A DNA stretch of 64,000 nt from Myxococcota bacterium (GTDB lineage: Bacteria; Myxococcota; XYA12-FULL-58-9; JALHOP01): the NCBI GenBank assembly GCA_022842935.1, contig JALHOP010000003.1, positions 422,518 through 486,517 of the forward strand, read 5' to 3'. A program made the position numbers and the translations under genes. This document shows, piece after piece, positions 9,760-17,251 of the stretch (within the stretch, counting starts at the first letter, position 1; every line of letters starts with the position of its first letter). The notes under the pieces are model-generated. The model was not told the origin of the DNA and ran no database searches. It saw nothing but the letters and a program-made list of their open reading frames with translations.

Positions 9760-10431
9760 ATGAAAGTCGTGGATTTGGGCGCGTGCCGCGCCGAGACCTT
9801 GCGCCTTGTCGACGTCGTTGCGACGCCGAGCTTTGGTGGTTTTTCCAAGAACATCTTTGCCATTGGCGGCAAGCGCGAAGACATCAAGCGCAGCGCCGGT
9901 GACGGCGTCGTCTCGAGTGTCGATCTGCTGAAGGTTGCCGACCTCCTGGCGGTGATCGGCAAAGAAGCGTCCGCTGCGCACGTGCGCGCCAACCGCAGCG
10001 AGGCCGAGGTCCGCAAGGAGCTGGGACTCTTCTGGGCCGGACTTCTCAAGAACGAGCCCCCGTCAGCCGAGGAGCTCGAGCAAGCAACTGCCAAGGTCAC
10101 GCCTGAGCAGATCAGCCATCAGCTCGAACAGGCCAAGCGTGAGTCGGTCGCTCTTGCCGCCGATGTTGGTGTGCTCGCTGCCCTGCACGGCGCTATCCAG
10201 GCGCAGCTCGAAGCGCAGCCAGGTCACGTGTCGGCGGTCGAGTTCGTGAAGGACAACGCCGAGGTCCTCGGTGTCAACGCCGCATTGCGGGAAGTTCGGC
10301 ACAACCTCGAGGCGCTCAAGAACGCCGAAGTCGCGCCGCAGGTGAAAGAGGCAGCTCAGCGCGCGAAGGACGTCGCGCAGGGCGCGCTCAAGAAAGCCGA
10401 AGACGCGCTCGGCCGCATCTTGCGTCGGTAG
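9760..10431 (+). CDS. Hypothetical helical protein, 223 aa
   Basis: Unrecognised. ATG at 9760, with GGGAG about 6 nt upstream. The N-terminal 50 residues are beta-like with a Gly/Phe stretch (TPSFGGFSKNIFAIGGKRED). The rest is predicted helical, ending in a Lys/Ala amphipathic helix (VKEAAQRAKDVAQGALKKAE). No signal peptide. It is convergent with the minus-strand gene at 10534-10893. Confidence 0.6.
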   Translation: MKVVDLGACRAETLRLVDVVATPSFGGFSKNIFAIGGKREDIKRSAGDGVVSSVDLLKVADLLAVIGKEASAAHVRANRSEAEVRKELGLFWAGLLKNEPPSAEELEQATAKVTPEQISHQLEQAKRESVALAADVGVLAALHGAIQAQLEAQPGHVSAVEFVKDNAEVLGVNAALREVRHNLEALKNAEVAPQVKEAAQRAKDVAQGALKKAEDALGRILRR

Positions 10432-10441
10432 AAGCTGGGGG

Positions 10442-10461
10442 CCACGAGGTCAGCCTCGTGG
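10442..10461. terminator. Hairpin between convergent genes
   Basis: Perfect 8-bp inverted repeat CCACGAGG-TCAG-CCTCGTGG, 10 bp after one stop codon and 72 bp from the converging one. There is no T-tract on either strand, so it is a hairpin that may help termination in both directions rather than a canonical intrinsic terminator. Confidence 0.4.
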
Positions 10462-10533
10462 TCCGCTTCCGCCTGCACGCAGCTCGTGAGAGCTGCGCCG
10501 CGCGGCTCTCCGCCAAGCGTCACGCGACCGACG

Positions 10534-10893
10534 TTACTCGCGCACGGGCGACGCCCCTGGCTTGGCCAGCAGGGCCGGCACAATCGAGCGCAGTGTTCGA
10601 AAGCCACGCGCGCGATGGGGTGAGGCCGAAAGCTCGAGCCGTGTCGCCGACCGCTCGATGAATCCAAGCAGCGTCTCGGCGGCTTGTGGCGCGTCACGTT
10701 CGACACGCAGCATGTGAACGAGACCGGCGAGTGACCGCGCAACCCCTTCGAGCTCGTCCAGGGGCAACGACGCCAAGGCATGCGTGAGGCGCGCCTCTTC
10801 TAGCGCGTCCAAGGCAAGGCCGCCGTCTGGCAGCTCGCGCATGGCGAGGAAACAACTCTGAACGATACGATGTTCTTTCGATAGCTCGAACAC
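10534..10893 (-). CDS. Hypothetical protein, 119 aa, partner of the metallopeptidase gene
   Basis: Unrecognised, soluble and largely helical (LDALEEARLTHALASLPLDE; an Arg/Leu-rich C-terminal half). GTG start with AAGG upstream. It begins 15 bp after the stop codon of the metallopeptidase gene in the same direction, so the two almost certainly share a transcript. It could be a regulator or partner of that enzyme, but nothing in its sequence proves this. Confidence 0.6.
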   Translation of the reverse strand: MFELSKEHRIVQSCFLAMRELPDGGLALDALEEARLTHALASLPLDELEGVARSLAGLVHMLRVERDAPQAAETLLGFIERSATRLELSASPHRARGFRTLRSIVPALLAKPGASPVRE

Positions 10894-10908
10894 GGATGGA
10901 CCTTGATT

Positions 10909-11769
10909 CTAGTGTTGGTCAGCCACTGCTGGCATGGCGCGAAGCTGTGCGATGAGGTTGGCGGCGAACTGGTAGCGCGTGCGTGACTTGGCGTAGAGCG
11001 CTCGCGGGTCCGTAAGGTAGAGCTCGATGCTCTCCGCCATGTCCTCGAGGGCGTTCTTGGTGGCGTGATGGGTCGGAGGCACCTCGCCACGGAGTGGTCG
11101 CTCGATGAACGAGCCGGTTGCGTCCCAGCCCATGCGCTTCACCCATTCGGCGACAAGAGGGCTCTGCCGACCAGGGTGATTCGTGCAAGTGCGCGGGTCG
11201 TGGTCTTGCAGGGCGTTGTGGATGACCTCGTGAATCGTGGTGCCGCGCACCTGTGGGAGCTTCGCGCGGTCTGTGAGCGTGAAGAAGCTGCGTGCACGCA
11301 TTGATGAGCCGAGCGCCGTTGAAGGTCCCGTGCATACGCCGTGGTCGTCGGTCTCGAGTCCAACATCGATACGTGCGACGTAGCGCGCCGGGTGATTCGG
11401 GCAGCGCAACATCGGCGCGACGTCATGGAGAGCGCGCCCGAGCTCCTCCAGCTCGGCCGGACTAAACGATCGTCCCCCGACCGGTATGGCGCACCCGGGG
11501 TTGACGCTGCGGTAGAGGCGCACCGAGTCGGCGGCGTTCAAGGCTCGAAAAGGGTACGGGGGTTGTTTTGCGGCTGCGCGCGGGAGCGCACCGCGTGAGG
11601 TGGGCGGCTCGATCGCGAGCACCGGAACCGTCGCGCCGAACACGACCTCGGGCGGCGGTGGTGTGAGCACCCGTGGGTTTGGTGGTCGCGAGCGGTCGGG
11701 TGCCGCCGAGGGCGCGCCGGGAAGAGACACCGCTGGCGGAAGGGCGGGACGGATTACAACTGGGTCCAC
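10909..11769 (-). CDS. Putative zinc metallopeptidase (HEXXH)
   Basis: 286 aa, GTG start. Residues 1-70 are Pro/Ala-rich and probably disordered. The globular part carries the zinc-binding motif HEVIH at 180-184 inside GTTIHEVIHNALQDH, and a downstream Glu-rich helix ALEDMAESIELYL (about 240-252) that would supply the third ligand, a gluzincin-like arrangement. Four or more cysteines (PGCAI, LRCPNH, GVCTG, RTCTNH) suggest disulfides or structural metal. No signal peptide is obvious. It lies first in a two-gene unit and is divergent from a SUKH-family gene. The substrate is unknown and I cannot place it in a named peptidase family. Confidence 0.65.
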   Translation of the reverse strand: MDPVVIRPALPPAVSLPGAPSAAPDRSRPPNPRVLTPPPPEVVFGATVPVLAIEPPTSRGALPRAAAKQPPYPFRALNAADSVRLYRSVNPGCAIPVGGRSFSPAELEELGRALHDVAPMLRCPNHPARYVARIDVGLETDDHGVCTGPSTALGSSMRARSFFTLTDRAKLPQVRGTTIHEVIHNALQDHDPRTCTNHPGRQSPLVAEWVKRMGWDATGSFIERPLRGEVPPTHHATKNALEDMAESIELYLTDPRALYAKSRTRYQFAANLIAQLRAMPAVADQH

Positions 11770-11913
11770 GCGAGCGAGTATCGTCAGGTCGCGTGCGTTC
11801 GAACGTGGCCTCCGTCATGACATTGCTTCAGCAACTGGGAATCGCGAACGCGCTCGGTCGCGTTGTGCTGCGCTCTGGCCTGCCTTGATGAAAGCTGTGT
11901 TAGGGTACGGCTT

Positions 11914-12609
11914 GTGAGCGATGAGTCAGCGTCGATGCGGGCGGCTATCGTATGGCTCGAGGCGATCTACGGTTCGTTCGAGGAGGGGTCTCGAGTTCCT
12001 CGTCATGCGATCGAAGCAGCCGAAGCACGCAACGCGGTGGTCTTCCCGGCGGCGTTATCGCTCTACTATCGCGTCACCGGCGCATCGAAGGCACTGCACA
12101 CGATGCACAACTGCATCGTACCGGTCGACCGCGTCGCTTTCGCTGGAGAGTACTTGGTCTTCTATGAGGAGAACCAAGGGGTGTGCGTCTGGGGCGTCCA
12201 TCAGGCTCGCCTTGCCGAGGAAGATCCTCCGGTCGACCAAGGCCACTTCAACGAAGGCTCCTGGACCTTCTATCCGGACCTGCCTTCAATCTCGGACTTC
12301 GCGCGCGCCGAGGGTGCTTGGCAAGCAGTGCAAGGGGCTCTGCCATGGGTCGGCGTTCTCGACGAGCAAGAAGAGCGTCGAAGCCGAGGCAGCTCGCGCC
12401 TTGAGGCACGCCTGGGCCCTCCTTCTTTGCACACCCCCGGCCTCGATGCGTGGCTTGTTGAAGGTGGTGTCGCGCTCGATGCGGAAGGCTACTTGGGCCT
12501 TGCGACATGGGACGCTGCGAAGTTCATTGCCGCAACCGAGCTGATTGGGGTCGCGGTTGAGGACTGGGACTACGCAACGGTCACGGACGAGGGTATCGAC
12601 GGCGCGTAG
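11914..12609 (+). CDS. SUKH (SMI1/KNR4)-superfamily protein
   Basis: 231 aa from GTG 11914 (MSDESASMRAAIVWLEAIYG); ATG 11935 is an alternative. The core of the family is visible: PAALSLYYRVTGAS near residue 50, then two loops and LVFYEENQGVCVWGVH near residue 90, the typical EENQG-x-x-WG signature. In other bacteria such proteins often serve as immunity proteins to secreted toxins; others are solitary with unknown roles. No toxin gene adjoins this one, so the assignment stops at the fold. It ends 19 bp from the converging PEGA-type gene. Confidence 0.75.
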   Translation: MSDESASMRAAIVWLEAIYGSFEEGSRVPRHAIEAAEARNAVVFPAALSLYYRVTGASKALHTMHNCIVPVDRVAFAGEYLVFYEENQGVCVWGVHQARLAEEDPPVDQGHFNEGSWTFYPDLPSISDFARAEGAWQAVQGALPWVGVLDEQEERRSRGSSRLEARLGPPSLHTPGLDAWLVEGGVALDAEGYLGLATWDAAKFIAATELIGVAVEDWDYATVTDEGIDGA

Positions 12610-12628
12610 ATCACGCTGCCTTCGGGCT

Positions 12629-13873
12629 TCAGTCCCCCACCGCGTCGACGATGATGGCCTCGGCAATGCTCGCGACGACGGCACCTATCAGCAAACCCGC
12701 CGACAGATTCTGCCGCTTTCGGCGGTCGCTTTCGGCGGCCGCATCCTCGTTGTGGCCGCGCGACGCTTCGATGATGTTCCAGGTAAGCAGCCCGGCCTGC
12801 ACCGCACCGTAGATGCTTCCGGCCACATAGCGCTTCTGGGCGAACTGCCCGACGCCAAAGGGTACCAGCGACCAAGCCGAGAAGCGGTCAGGCGGCGCCG
12901 GCTGCGCGCTCGTCATGAGGGCTGGTGTCAGATCCGCCAGAGCGGTCACCGGCTTGCTCGTTGTCGTGCCTCCGTCGGTACGCACGTACAGACCAGTGGC
13001 CGGGACACCCGGCTGGTCGGCGAGCGACAGACCAACCGCTTCTTCGGTGCGCACGCGCGCGGCGAGGCGGGCGAGCATGGTGTCACAGCTTTCGCGGCAG
13101 CGCAGGAGAGGAACTGTCGTCCACGATAGCGACGACTCGAGCGCCAGGTCGATGTCGACCGTGACCGGCGTCGAGGCCACCGCGACGTTGTGTTGCAATG
13201 ACGTGCCGTTGTCGTCGGCGAGCCAGATGCGCCAGGTGCCTTGCGGTAGCTTCACGGTGAGCCTGCGCTCGACCTTGCCTGCCGAGACTCCGTCCGCCAT
13301 GACGCGCGCTGGTTGGTTACTCGTGATGGTGAGCTCGCCCATGGGCGAGCGCTTGAGCTCGACTGCCGCCCGCCTGAAGAGCTGGGCGACCTGGGGCGGG
13401 TGGCGCTTTGCGTCGAGTGGCACGTTGGGAAAGCGGCGCTGGGCGGTGCGCGCTGCCTCGAGCGCCTCCTTCTCGTGCCCCTCGGCGAGCTCGGAAGCGG
13501 CGATGTCTTGCAGAGCGGTTGCCGCGAGGATCTGCAGCTCGACGCTTGGCAGCACCGAGTTGTCGTACGCTTGCAGCACCTCCCTCCGCATCGCCATGGC
13601 ACCGGCACTGTCGAAGCTCGCGTCACGGTCGGTTGCCGTCTCGAGAACTCGGCGCATCGCGGCGACGTCGACGATGCGAGGGGCTGGCAAGTCGGTGAGG
13701 CGCCGCTGCGCCTCGGTCATGTCGAGGACTGTACGCTCGAGCGCACTATTCCAGTCGGTGATGCGCAACATCCGCTGCTGGAGCTCAGCGTCGACCTCGG
13801 TGGTCACGAAAACGGCGCTGGGGGCTTCGTCTGCGCTGACGATCGTCAACGCGAGCAGCACGACAGAGAGCAT
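12629..13873 (-). CDS. Exported PEGA-type protein with C-terminal membrane segments
   Basis: 414 aa from ATG 13873, starting in a signal-peptide-like segment (MLSVVLLALTIVSA); TTG two codons upstream is an alternative. A helical domain (about 20-170) containing a TPR-like part (EGHEKEALEAARTAQRRFP) leads to a PEGA domain (GELTITSNQPARVMADGV...LPQGTWRIWLA, about 185-230). The C-terminal 110 residues hold two hydrophobic helices separated by a charged Asp/Arg/Lys loop, similar to the tails of myxobacterial PEGA proteins. Probably a periplasmic, inner-membrane-anchored protein. It is last in a minus-strand run of five genes, 33 bp after the hydrolase stop. Confidence 0.65.
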   Translation of the reverse strand: MLSVVLLALTIVSADEAPSAVFVTTEVDAELQQRMLRITDWNSALERTVLDMTEAQRRLTDLPAPRIVDVAAMRRVLETATDRDASFDSAGAMAMRREVLQAYDNSVLPSVELQILAATALQDIAASELAEGHEKEALEAARTAQRRFPNVPLDAKRHPPQVAQLFRRAAVELKRSPMGELTITSNQPARVMADGVSAGKVERRLTVKLPQGTWRIWLADDNGTSLQHNVAVASTPVTVDIDLALESSLSWTTVPLLRCRESCDTMLARLAARVRTEEAVGLSLADQPGVPATGLYVRTDGGTTTSKPVTALADLTPALMTSAQPAPPDRFSAWSLVPFGVGQFAQKRYVAGSIYGAVQAGLLTWNIIEASRGHNEDAAAESDRRKRQNLSAGLLIGAVVASIAEAIIVDAVGD

Positions 13874-13906
13874 CCCCAAGGCTGTAGAAGGGGTGAAAGG
13901 TCCTGG

Positions 13907-15580
13907 TCAAGGCCGAGATTTCGCGATCGACTGGTCCGCTGGCATGGGCGTCTTGCCCTCGAGGTGCAGCCAGAGCGCGTCGAGCCCACGGTGGAGGTGC
14001 GGCAAGAGAGCGACGTGGCGTTCGCGGTAAGAGGGGAGAGAAAGAAACGCGTCGAAGTGCTGGGCGCCGGCGATGCGCCATGCGCGCACGACGCGGCCTT
14101 CTTTCTGGGATGCGGATACATAGGGCGCGCTACTGAACGCCTCGGGGACGAGCCCATCGTCGATGCCGTGGATGATGAGAACGGGCAAACCCGGACGAGG
14201 CAGCTCCGCGCGCGTCGCGGTGATCGCGTCGCCAACGGTAGGCATGACCACGAGGTCACGCAGACACATGAGCCCGGGGAAGTCCGGGTCCTCGCCGCTC
14301 GCCTTGCTGTCGATGATGGCAACGCCGGTTCCAGGCGGTATCCCCGAGGCGGCGGCGTACCAGAGCGCGCGCTCGTTCTCGCTTGCGGGACGCTCGCTGC
14401 CGTCGTCGGCGCGCGTCGCGAACCGGTAACCGCACGGGTGCTCCGAAGGCCCCGTGCCGCTGTAGGCCGACGCGTAGGTGACAGCAATGGCACGCCACAA
14501 ATCGGCGGTTGTCAGGTCGGCAGCCGTCGCCAGCGCCTCGTTCGTGAAGCCGCTAGCAATCAATGCCTCGCGGGCGCTGTCTGCTCTGGCGGAGGGGGTC
14601 GTGCCAACGACGAGGTTGGCCGCGGCAAGCGAGGCGCAGCGGGCCGCGTTCTTCAGGAGCGCGCATGGCATGAACAGCGCGGCCTGCGTCGCGTAGTCAA
14701 AGAGCGGCCGCCCGCCCGGCGCGTTGACGTTGGGCTCTCCCACCACGACACCGTCGAGCCAGAAGCCGGGAACCTCGGCGGCTCGCAGTGCCGCACCTCC
14801 ACCGTTCGAGATGCCGGTGGCGATGACGCGAACCGAATCCAGGTCGAAATCGCCGGCCAGCGGGTAGCTCTCGTGGAGCGCCTCGAGAGCGATCTCGACG
14901 GTATGCAAGACGTACCGCCCCCAGAGGCTCTCGGGGTTGTCTCCAGAATGGGCGTGTTTCGTGGCCACGCCGATGCCCCCAGCCACCGGTTCGAAGGCAA
15001 GCGCCTCGCCGCGTGTTCCGCGCGTTCCGTCTAAGCGGACACCCGTATCGCTTGCGAAGTCGAAGTAGTCGCTCCCCGCGCCCTTGTCTGTGTACGCAAC
15101 GGCGCAGCCGCGCGGCAGGCCCCAAGCGCCGGCTACAGCGATGGCCCCGTAGACCCCGCGCGAGCCGGACGACGCGGCGACGACCAGGCAGCGACGTTGC
15201 AGATCGAAGCTATCGGGCACCTGCACGACGACGCGATGTGGCTGATTCGCGCCGGGCAAAGTCGCGAGTGCCGCGAGCTCACGACCGGGTACGTCTTCGA
15301 TATTGGCGAGGCTCGCGATGTCGGCGATGCCTCGCCAGCTCGTCCAGATGGCGAGGCGGCGCAGCTCACTGGGTGTAGGTCGCGACGCGTCCGCGAAACC
15401 TGGCGGCGTCGCTGACGTGAGGCCTGCGATGCCCAAGCCGGCCGAGAGTAAGTCGTCGCCGTTCCGATGGTCGGTGGCGCGCTGCATCGGCGTCTTCGGC
15501 GCGATGCGTGGCCACGCCCGTCGCGGCGCATCGGCGCACGCTAGCAGCAGGCCGACCACGAGGAGCATCACAGAGCGCAT
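13907..15580 (-). CDS. 3-hydroxybutyrate-oligomer hydrolase family lipoprotein
   Basis: 557 aa. The family hydrolyses 3-hydroxybutyrate oligomers released from polyhydroxybutyrate. Evidence: the nucleophile elbow TGISNGGGAALRAAE near residue 240, SLWGRYVLHTVEIALEALHE before it, the ADDGSERPASENERALWYAA region, and a C-terminal LPVLIIHGIDDGLVPEAFSS plus AGAQHFDAFL supplying the acid and histidine of an alpha/beta-hydrolase triad. The N-terminus MRSVMLLVVGLLLACADAP is a lipoprotein signal with lipobox LLAC, so the enzyme is likely membrane-anchored and exported. The start overlaps the upstream stop by 1 nt (TGATG), implying translational coupling. Upstream in-frame codons are Arg-rich and unlikely to be coding. 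Confidence 0.8.
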   Translation of the reverse strand: MRSVMLLVVGLLLACADAPRRAWPRIAPKTPMQRATDHRNGDDLLSAGLGIAGLTSATPPGFADASRPTPSELRRLAIWTSWRGIADIASLANIEDVPGRELAALATLPGANQPHRVVVQVPDSFDLQRRCLVVAASSGSRGVYGAIAVAGAWGLPRGCAVAYTDKGAGSDYFDFASDTGVRLDGTRGTRGEALAFEPVAGGIGVATKHAHSGDNPESLWGRYVLHTVEIALEALHESYPLAGDFDLDSVRVIATGISNGGGAALRAAEVPGFWLDGVVVGEPNVNAPGGRPLFDYATQAALFMPCALLKNAARCASLAAANLVVGTTPSARADSAREALIASGFTNEALATAADLTTADLWRAIAVTYASAYSGTGPSEHPCGYRFATRADDGSERPASENERALWYAAASGIPPGTGVAIIDSKASGEDPDFPGLMCLRDLVVMPTVGDAITATRAELPRPGLPVLIIHGIDDGLVPEAFSSAPYVSASQKEGRVVRAWRIAGAQHFDAFLSLPSYRERHVALLPHLHRGLDALWLHLEGKTPMPADQSIAKSRP

Positions 15581-16149
15581 CACAGCCCGTCGACGCGATT
15601 CTTCTTGGGTAGTGTGATGCGCAGGCCGGCGAAGCCTACGGCCTGCTCCGCCGAGCTGATGACGTATTTGCCCTCGAGGAACACCGCGACTGCGCCGAAG
15701 CGATACTCGACGCCGGCGCCCACGTTGCCGCCGATCTTCCACGCGCTGGTGTCTTCGTCCCGCGGGGGAACGCCACCGTCGTATTCGAACGACCGACTCA
15801 CGCGTGCGACGTTCAAGCCGAGCAGGATGTACGTGGCGATCGGGACCTCATCGGGCTCGAAGAACAACCAGTGACCGTTGCCGTTCAGATCCCACCAGGT
15901 GAGCTTGGTGCTGCCGTCGACGCGGTCGAGACTCTTGGGGAAAAACGCATCGGCCTCGAGCCCGAAGCGGAACGTCGTGAACTCGGCGTCACCCTCGTTA
16001 CGAAAGCCGTAATACACGCCGACGTGGCCGCCAGGGGTCTTGATCTCACTTCCATAGGCGGCCCCGAACTGGACCATCGTGTGGTCGGCGAACGCCGGAG
16101 AAGCGATGGCAGTGACCGCTAAAGCGGCGATGATCGAGGTGAACCGCAT
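15580..16149 (-). CDS. Outer-membrane beta-barrel protein, paralog 1
   Basis: 189 aa with a Sec signal peptide (MRFTSIIAALAVTAIASPAFA) and alternating beta-strand pattern throughout, consistent with an 8-stranded OmpW/OMP_b-brl-like barrel. It shares with the next gene the start of strand 1 (FGxxxGSEIxxPG), a TKLTWWDLN/GKVTWFDLN strand and the end AEGKYVIS-type strand followed by GLRxxLP. Coupled to the downstream hydrolase gene by a TGATG overlap and 9 bp from the upstream paralog. It may serve as pore or structural partner of the exported hydrolase; that is inference from gene order only. Confidence 0.65.
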   Translation of the reverse strand: MRFTSIIAALAVTAIASPAFADHTMVQFGAAYGSEIKTPGGHVGVYYGFRNEGDAEFTTFRFGLEADAFFPKSLDRVDGSTKLTWWDLNGNGHWLFFEPDEVPIATYILLGLNVARVSRSFEYDGGVPPRDEDTSAWKIGGNVGAGVEYRFGAVAVFLEGKYVISSAEQAVGFAGLRITLPKKNRVDGL

Positions 16150-16158
16150 CGACCCTCG

Positions 16159-16704
16159 CTACTGCCCGATCGGCAGAGCAAACCGCAGCCCAAGGAAGAC
16201 GACGAGCTGATCGGCCTGGCTTATCACGTATTTGCCCTCCGCGTAGGCGGCAGCAAATTTGATGTCGTACTCCGCGCCGGCGCCCAAGTTCAGGCCCGGC
16301 TCGAGCTCAGTGTTACTCACGTCGCGTTGGTTCACGCCTTCGTCGTAGGTGAAGCTCCCGTGCACGATGGCGAGGTTTATGCCCGCGAGCCCGTAGACCG
16401 AAAAAGGCGACTCTTCCGGCAGGCCCGGGAGGACGTACTGCGCGTTGGCGTTGAGATCGAACCAGGTGACTTTCCCCTCTCCGCCCACACCCCGGTCGCT
16501 GTTCGGGATGAAGCCATCGAGGTCGCCGCCAACACGGAGGTTCGCGAGCTTGCCCGCGAATGCGTAGTACGCACCGATCTGCAGGCCCGGCATTTCGATC
16601 TCACTTCCGAAGCCGACACCTGTGCCCACGATGAGCTCGCCCGCGCTCGCGGGCGCCGCGACACCAAGCAAGACAGCGAACGCCGCAAGGCTACAGCCGC
16701 GCAT
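16159..16704 (-). CDS. Outer-membrane beta-barrel protein, paralog 2
   Basis: 181 aa from ATG 16704, which overlaps the upstream stop by 1 nt (TGATG). Signal peptide MRGCSLAAFAVLLGVAAPASA. The strand pattern and motifs are those of the downstream paralog (GKVTWFDLNANAQYVLP; EGKYVISQADQLVVFLGLRF), so the two arose by tandem duplication. Predicted small outer-membrane barrel; no substrate can be inferred. Confidence 0.65.
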   Translation of the reverse strand: MRGCSLAAFAVLLGVAAPASAGELIVGTGVGFGSEIEMPGLQIGAYYAFAGKLANLRVGGDLDGFIPNSDRGVGGEGKVTWFDLNANAQYVLPGLPEESPFSVYGLAGINLAIVHGSFTYDEGVNQRDVSNTELEPGLNLGAGAEYDIKFAAAYAEGKYVISQADQLVVFLGLRFALPIGQ

Positions 16705-17213
16705 CAAAACGCCCAGCGCAGACCGCCACCGAGCTCGAGCTGGTCGAAGCCGTCACCCATGATCTGATAGCGCAACATGCCAAAGATGCGGGCGAAGCTG
16801 ATGTCGTATTCGACACCGCCGCCGAGGTTCAGGCCGAGCTCCGTGTTCGAAGAGCTCTGGCCGCCCGGGACGCTAGCGCGGGCAAAGGCGATCGCGAGAC
16901 CAGCCTCGGCGTAAGGCTTCACAGGAACGTTGGGAATGTCGAAGACGTATTGCGCACCCGGGTTGATTGTCAGGAAGAAGATGTCGACGTTGTTGGTGTC
17001 GTACGGCAGGTAAACGACCAGGTCGCCGCCGGCGCGCAGGCCTTTGACCTGCGGAATGGCGACGAAGGCGTTTCCTTGAATGCCGAGCGTGTCGGGACCG
17101 GTCCCGAAGACGAGGCCAACGCCCGCTACGCTGCCAGCGCCTTCATCTTGCGCCTGAGCCGCGGAGCCGACGAGAAGCACACCCAGAACGATTGCCAAGC
17201 ACGACGCGCGCAT
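16704..17213 (-). CDS. Outer-membrane beta-barrel protein, paralog 3
   Basis: 169 aa from ATG 17213 (GGAG six nt upstream; GTG one codon earlier is less well spaced). Signal peptide MRASCLAIVLGVLLVGSAAQA. It is a more distant paralog of the next two genes: same size, same central INPGAQYVFD strand, same NTELGLNLGGGVEYDISFA strand before the last hairpin, and an aromatic C-terminal residue (GGGLRWAF) typical of outer-membrane barrels. First gene of the barrel-hydrolase-PEGA run, 38 bp after the aceE stop, so read-through from aceE is possible. Confidence 0.65.
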   Translation of the reverse strand: MRASCLAIVLGVLLVGSAAQAQDEGAGSVAGVGLVFGTGPDTLGIQGNAFVAIPQVKGLRAGGDLVVYLPYDTNNVDIFFLTINPGAQYVFDIPNVPVKPYAEAGLAIAFARASVPGGQSSSNTELGLNLGGGVEYDISFARIFGMLRYQIMGDGFDQLELGGGLRWAF

Positions 17214-17251
17214 CACTCACTCCAGTACATTTTGGGGGAACTTATTAGGCT

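Noticed and set aside
11914..12609. A toxin-immunity pair built on the SUKH protein
   Set aside because: No toxin-like gene adjoins it; the neighbouring metallopeptidase has no secretion signal or polymorphic-toxin architecture.
13313..15034. Long open frame (573 codons) on the plus strand, opposite the hydrolase and PEGA genes
   Set aside because: Antisense artefact; the minus-strand proteins have signal peptides and catalytic motifs.
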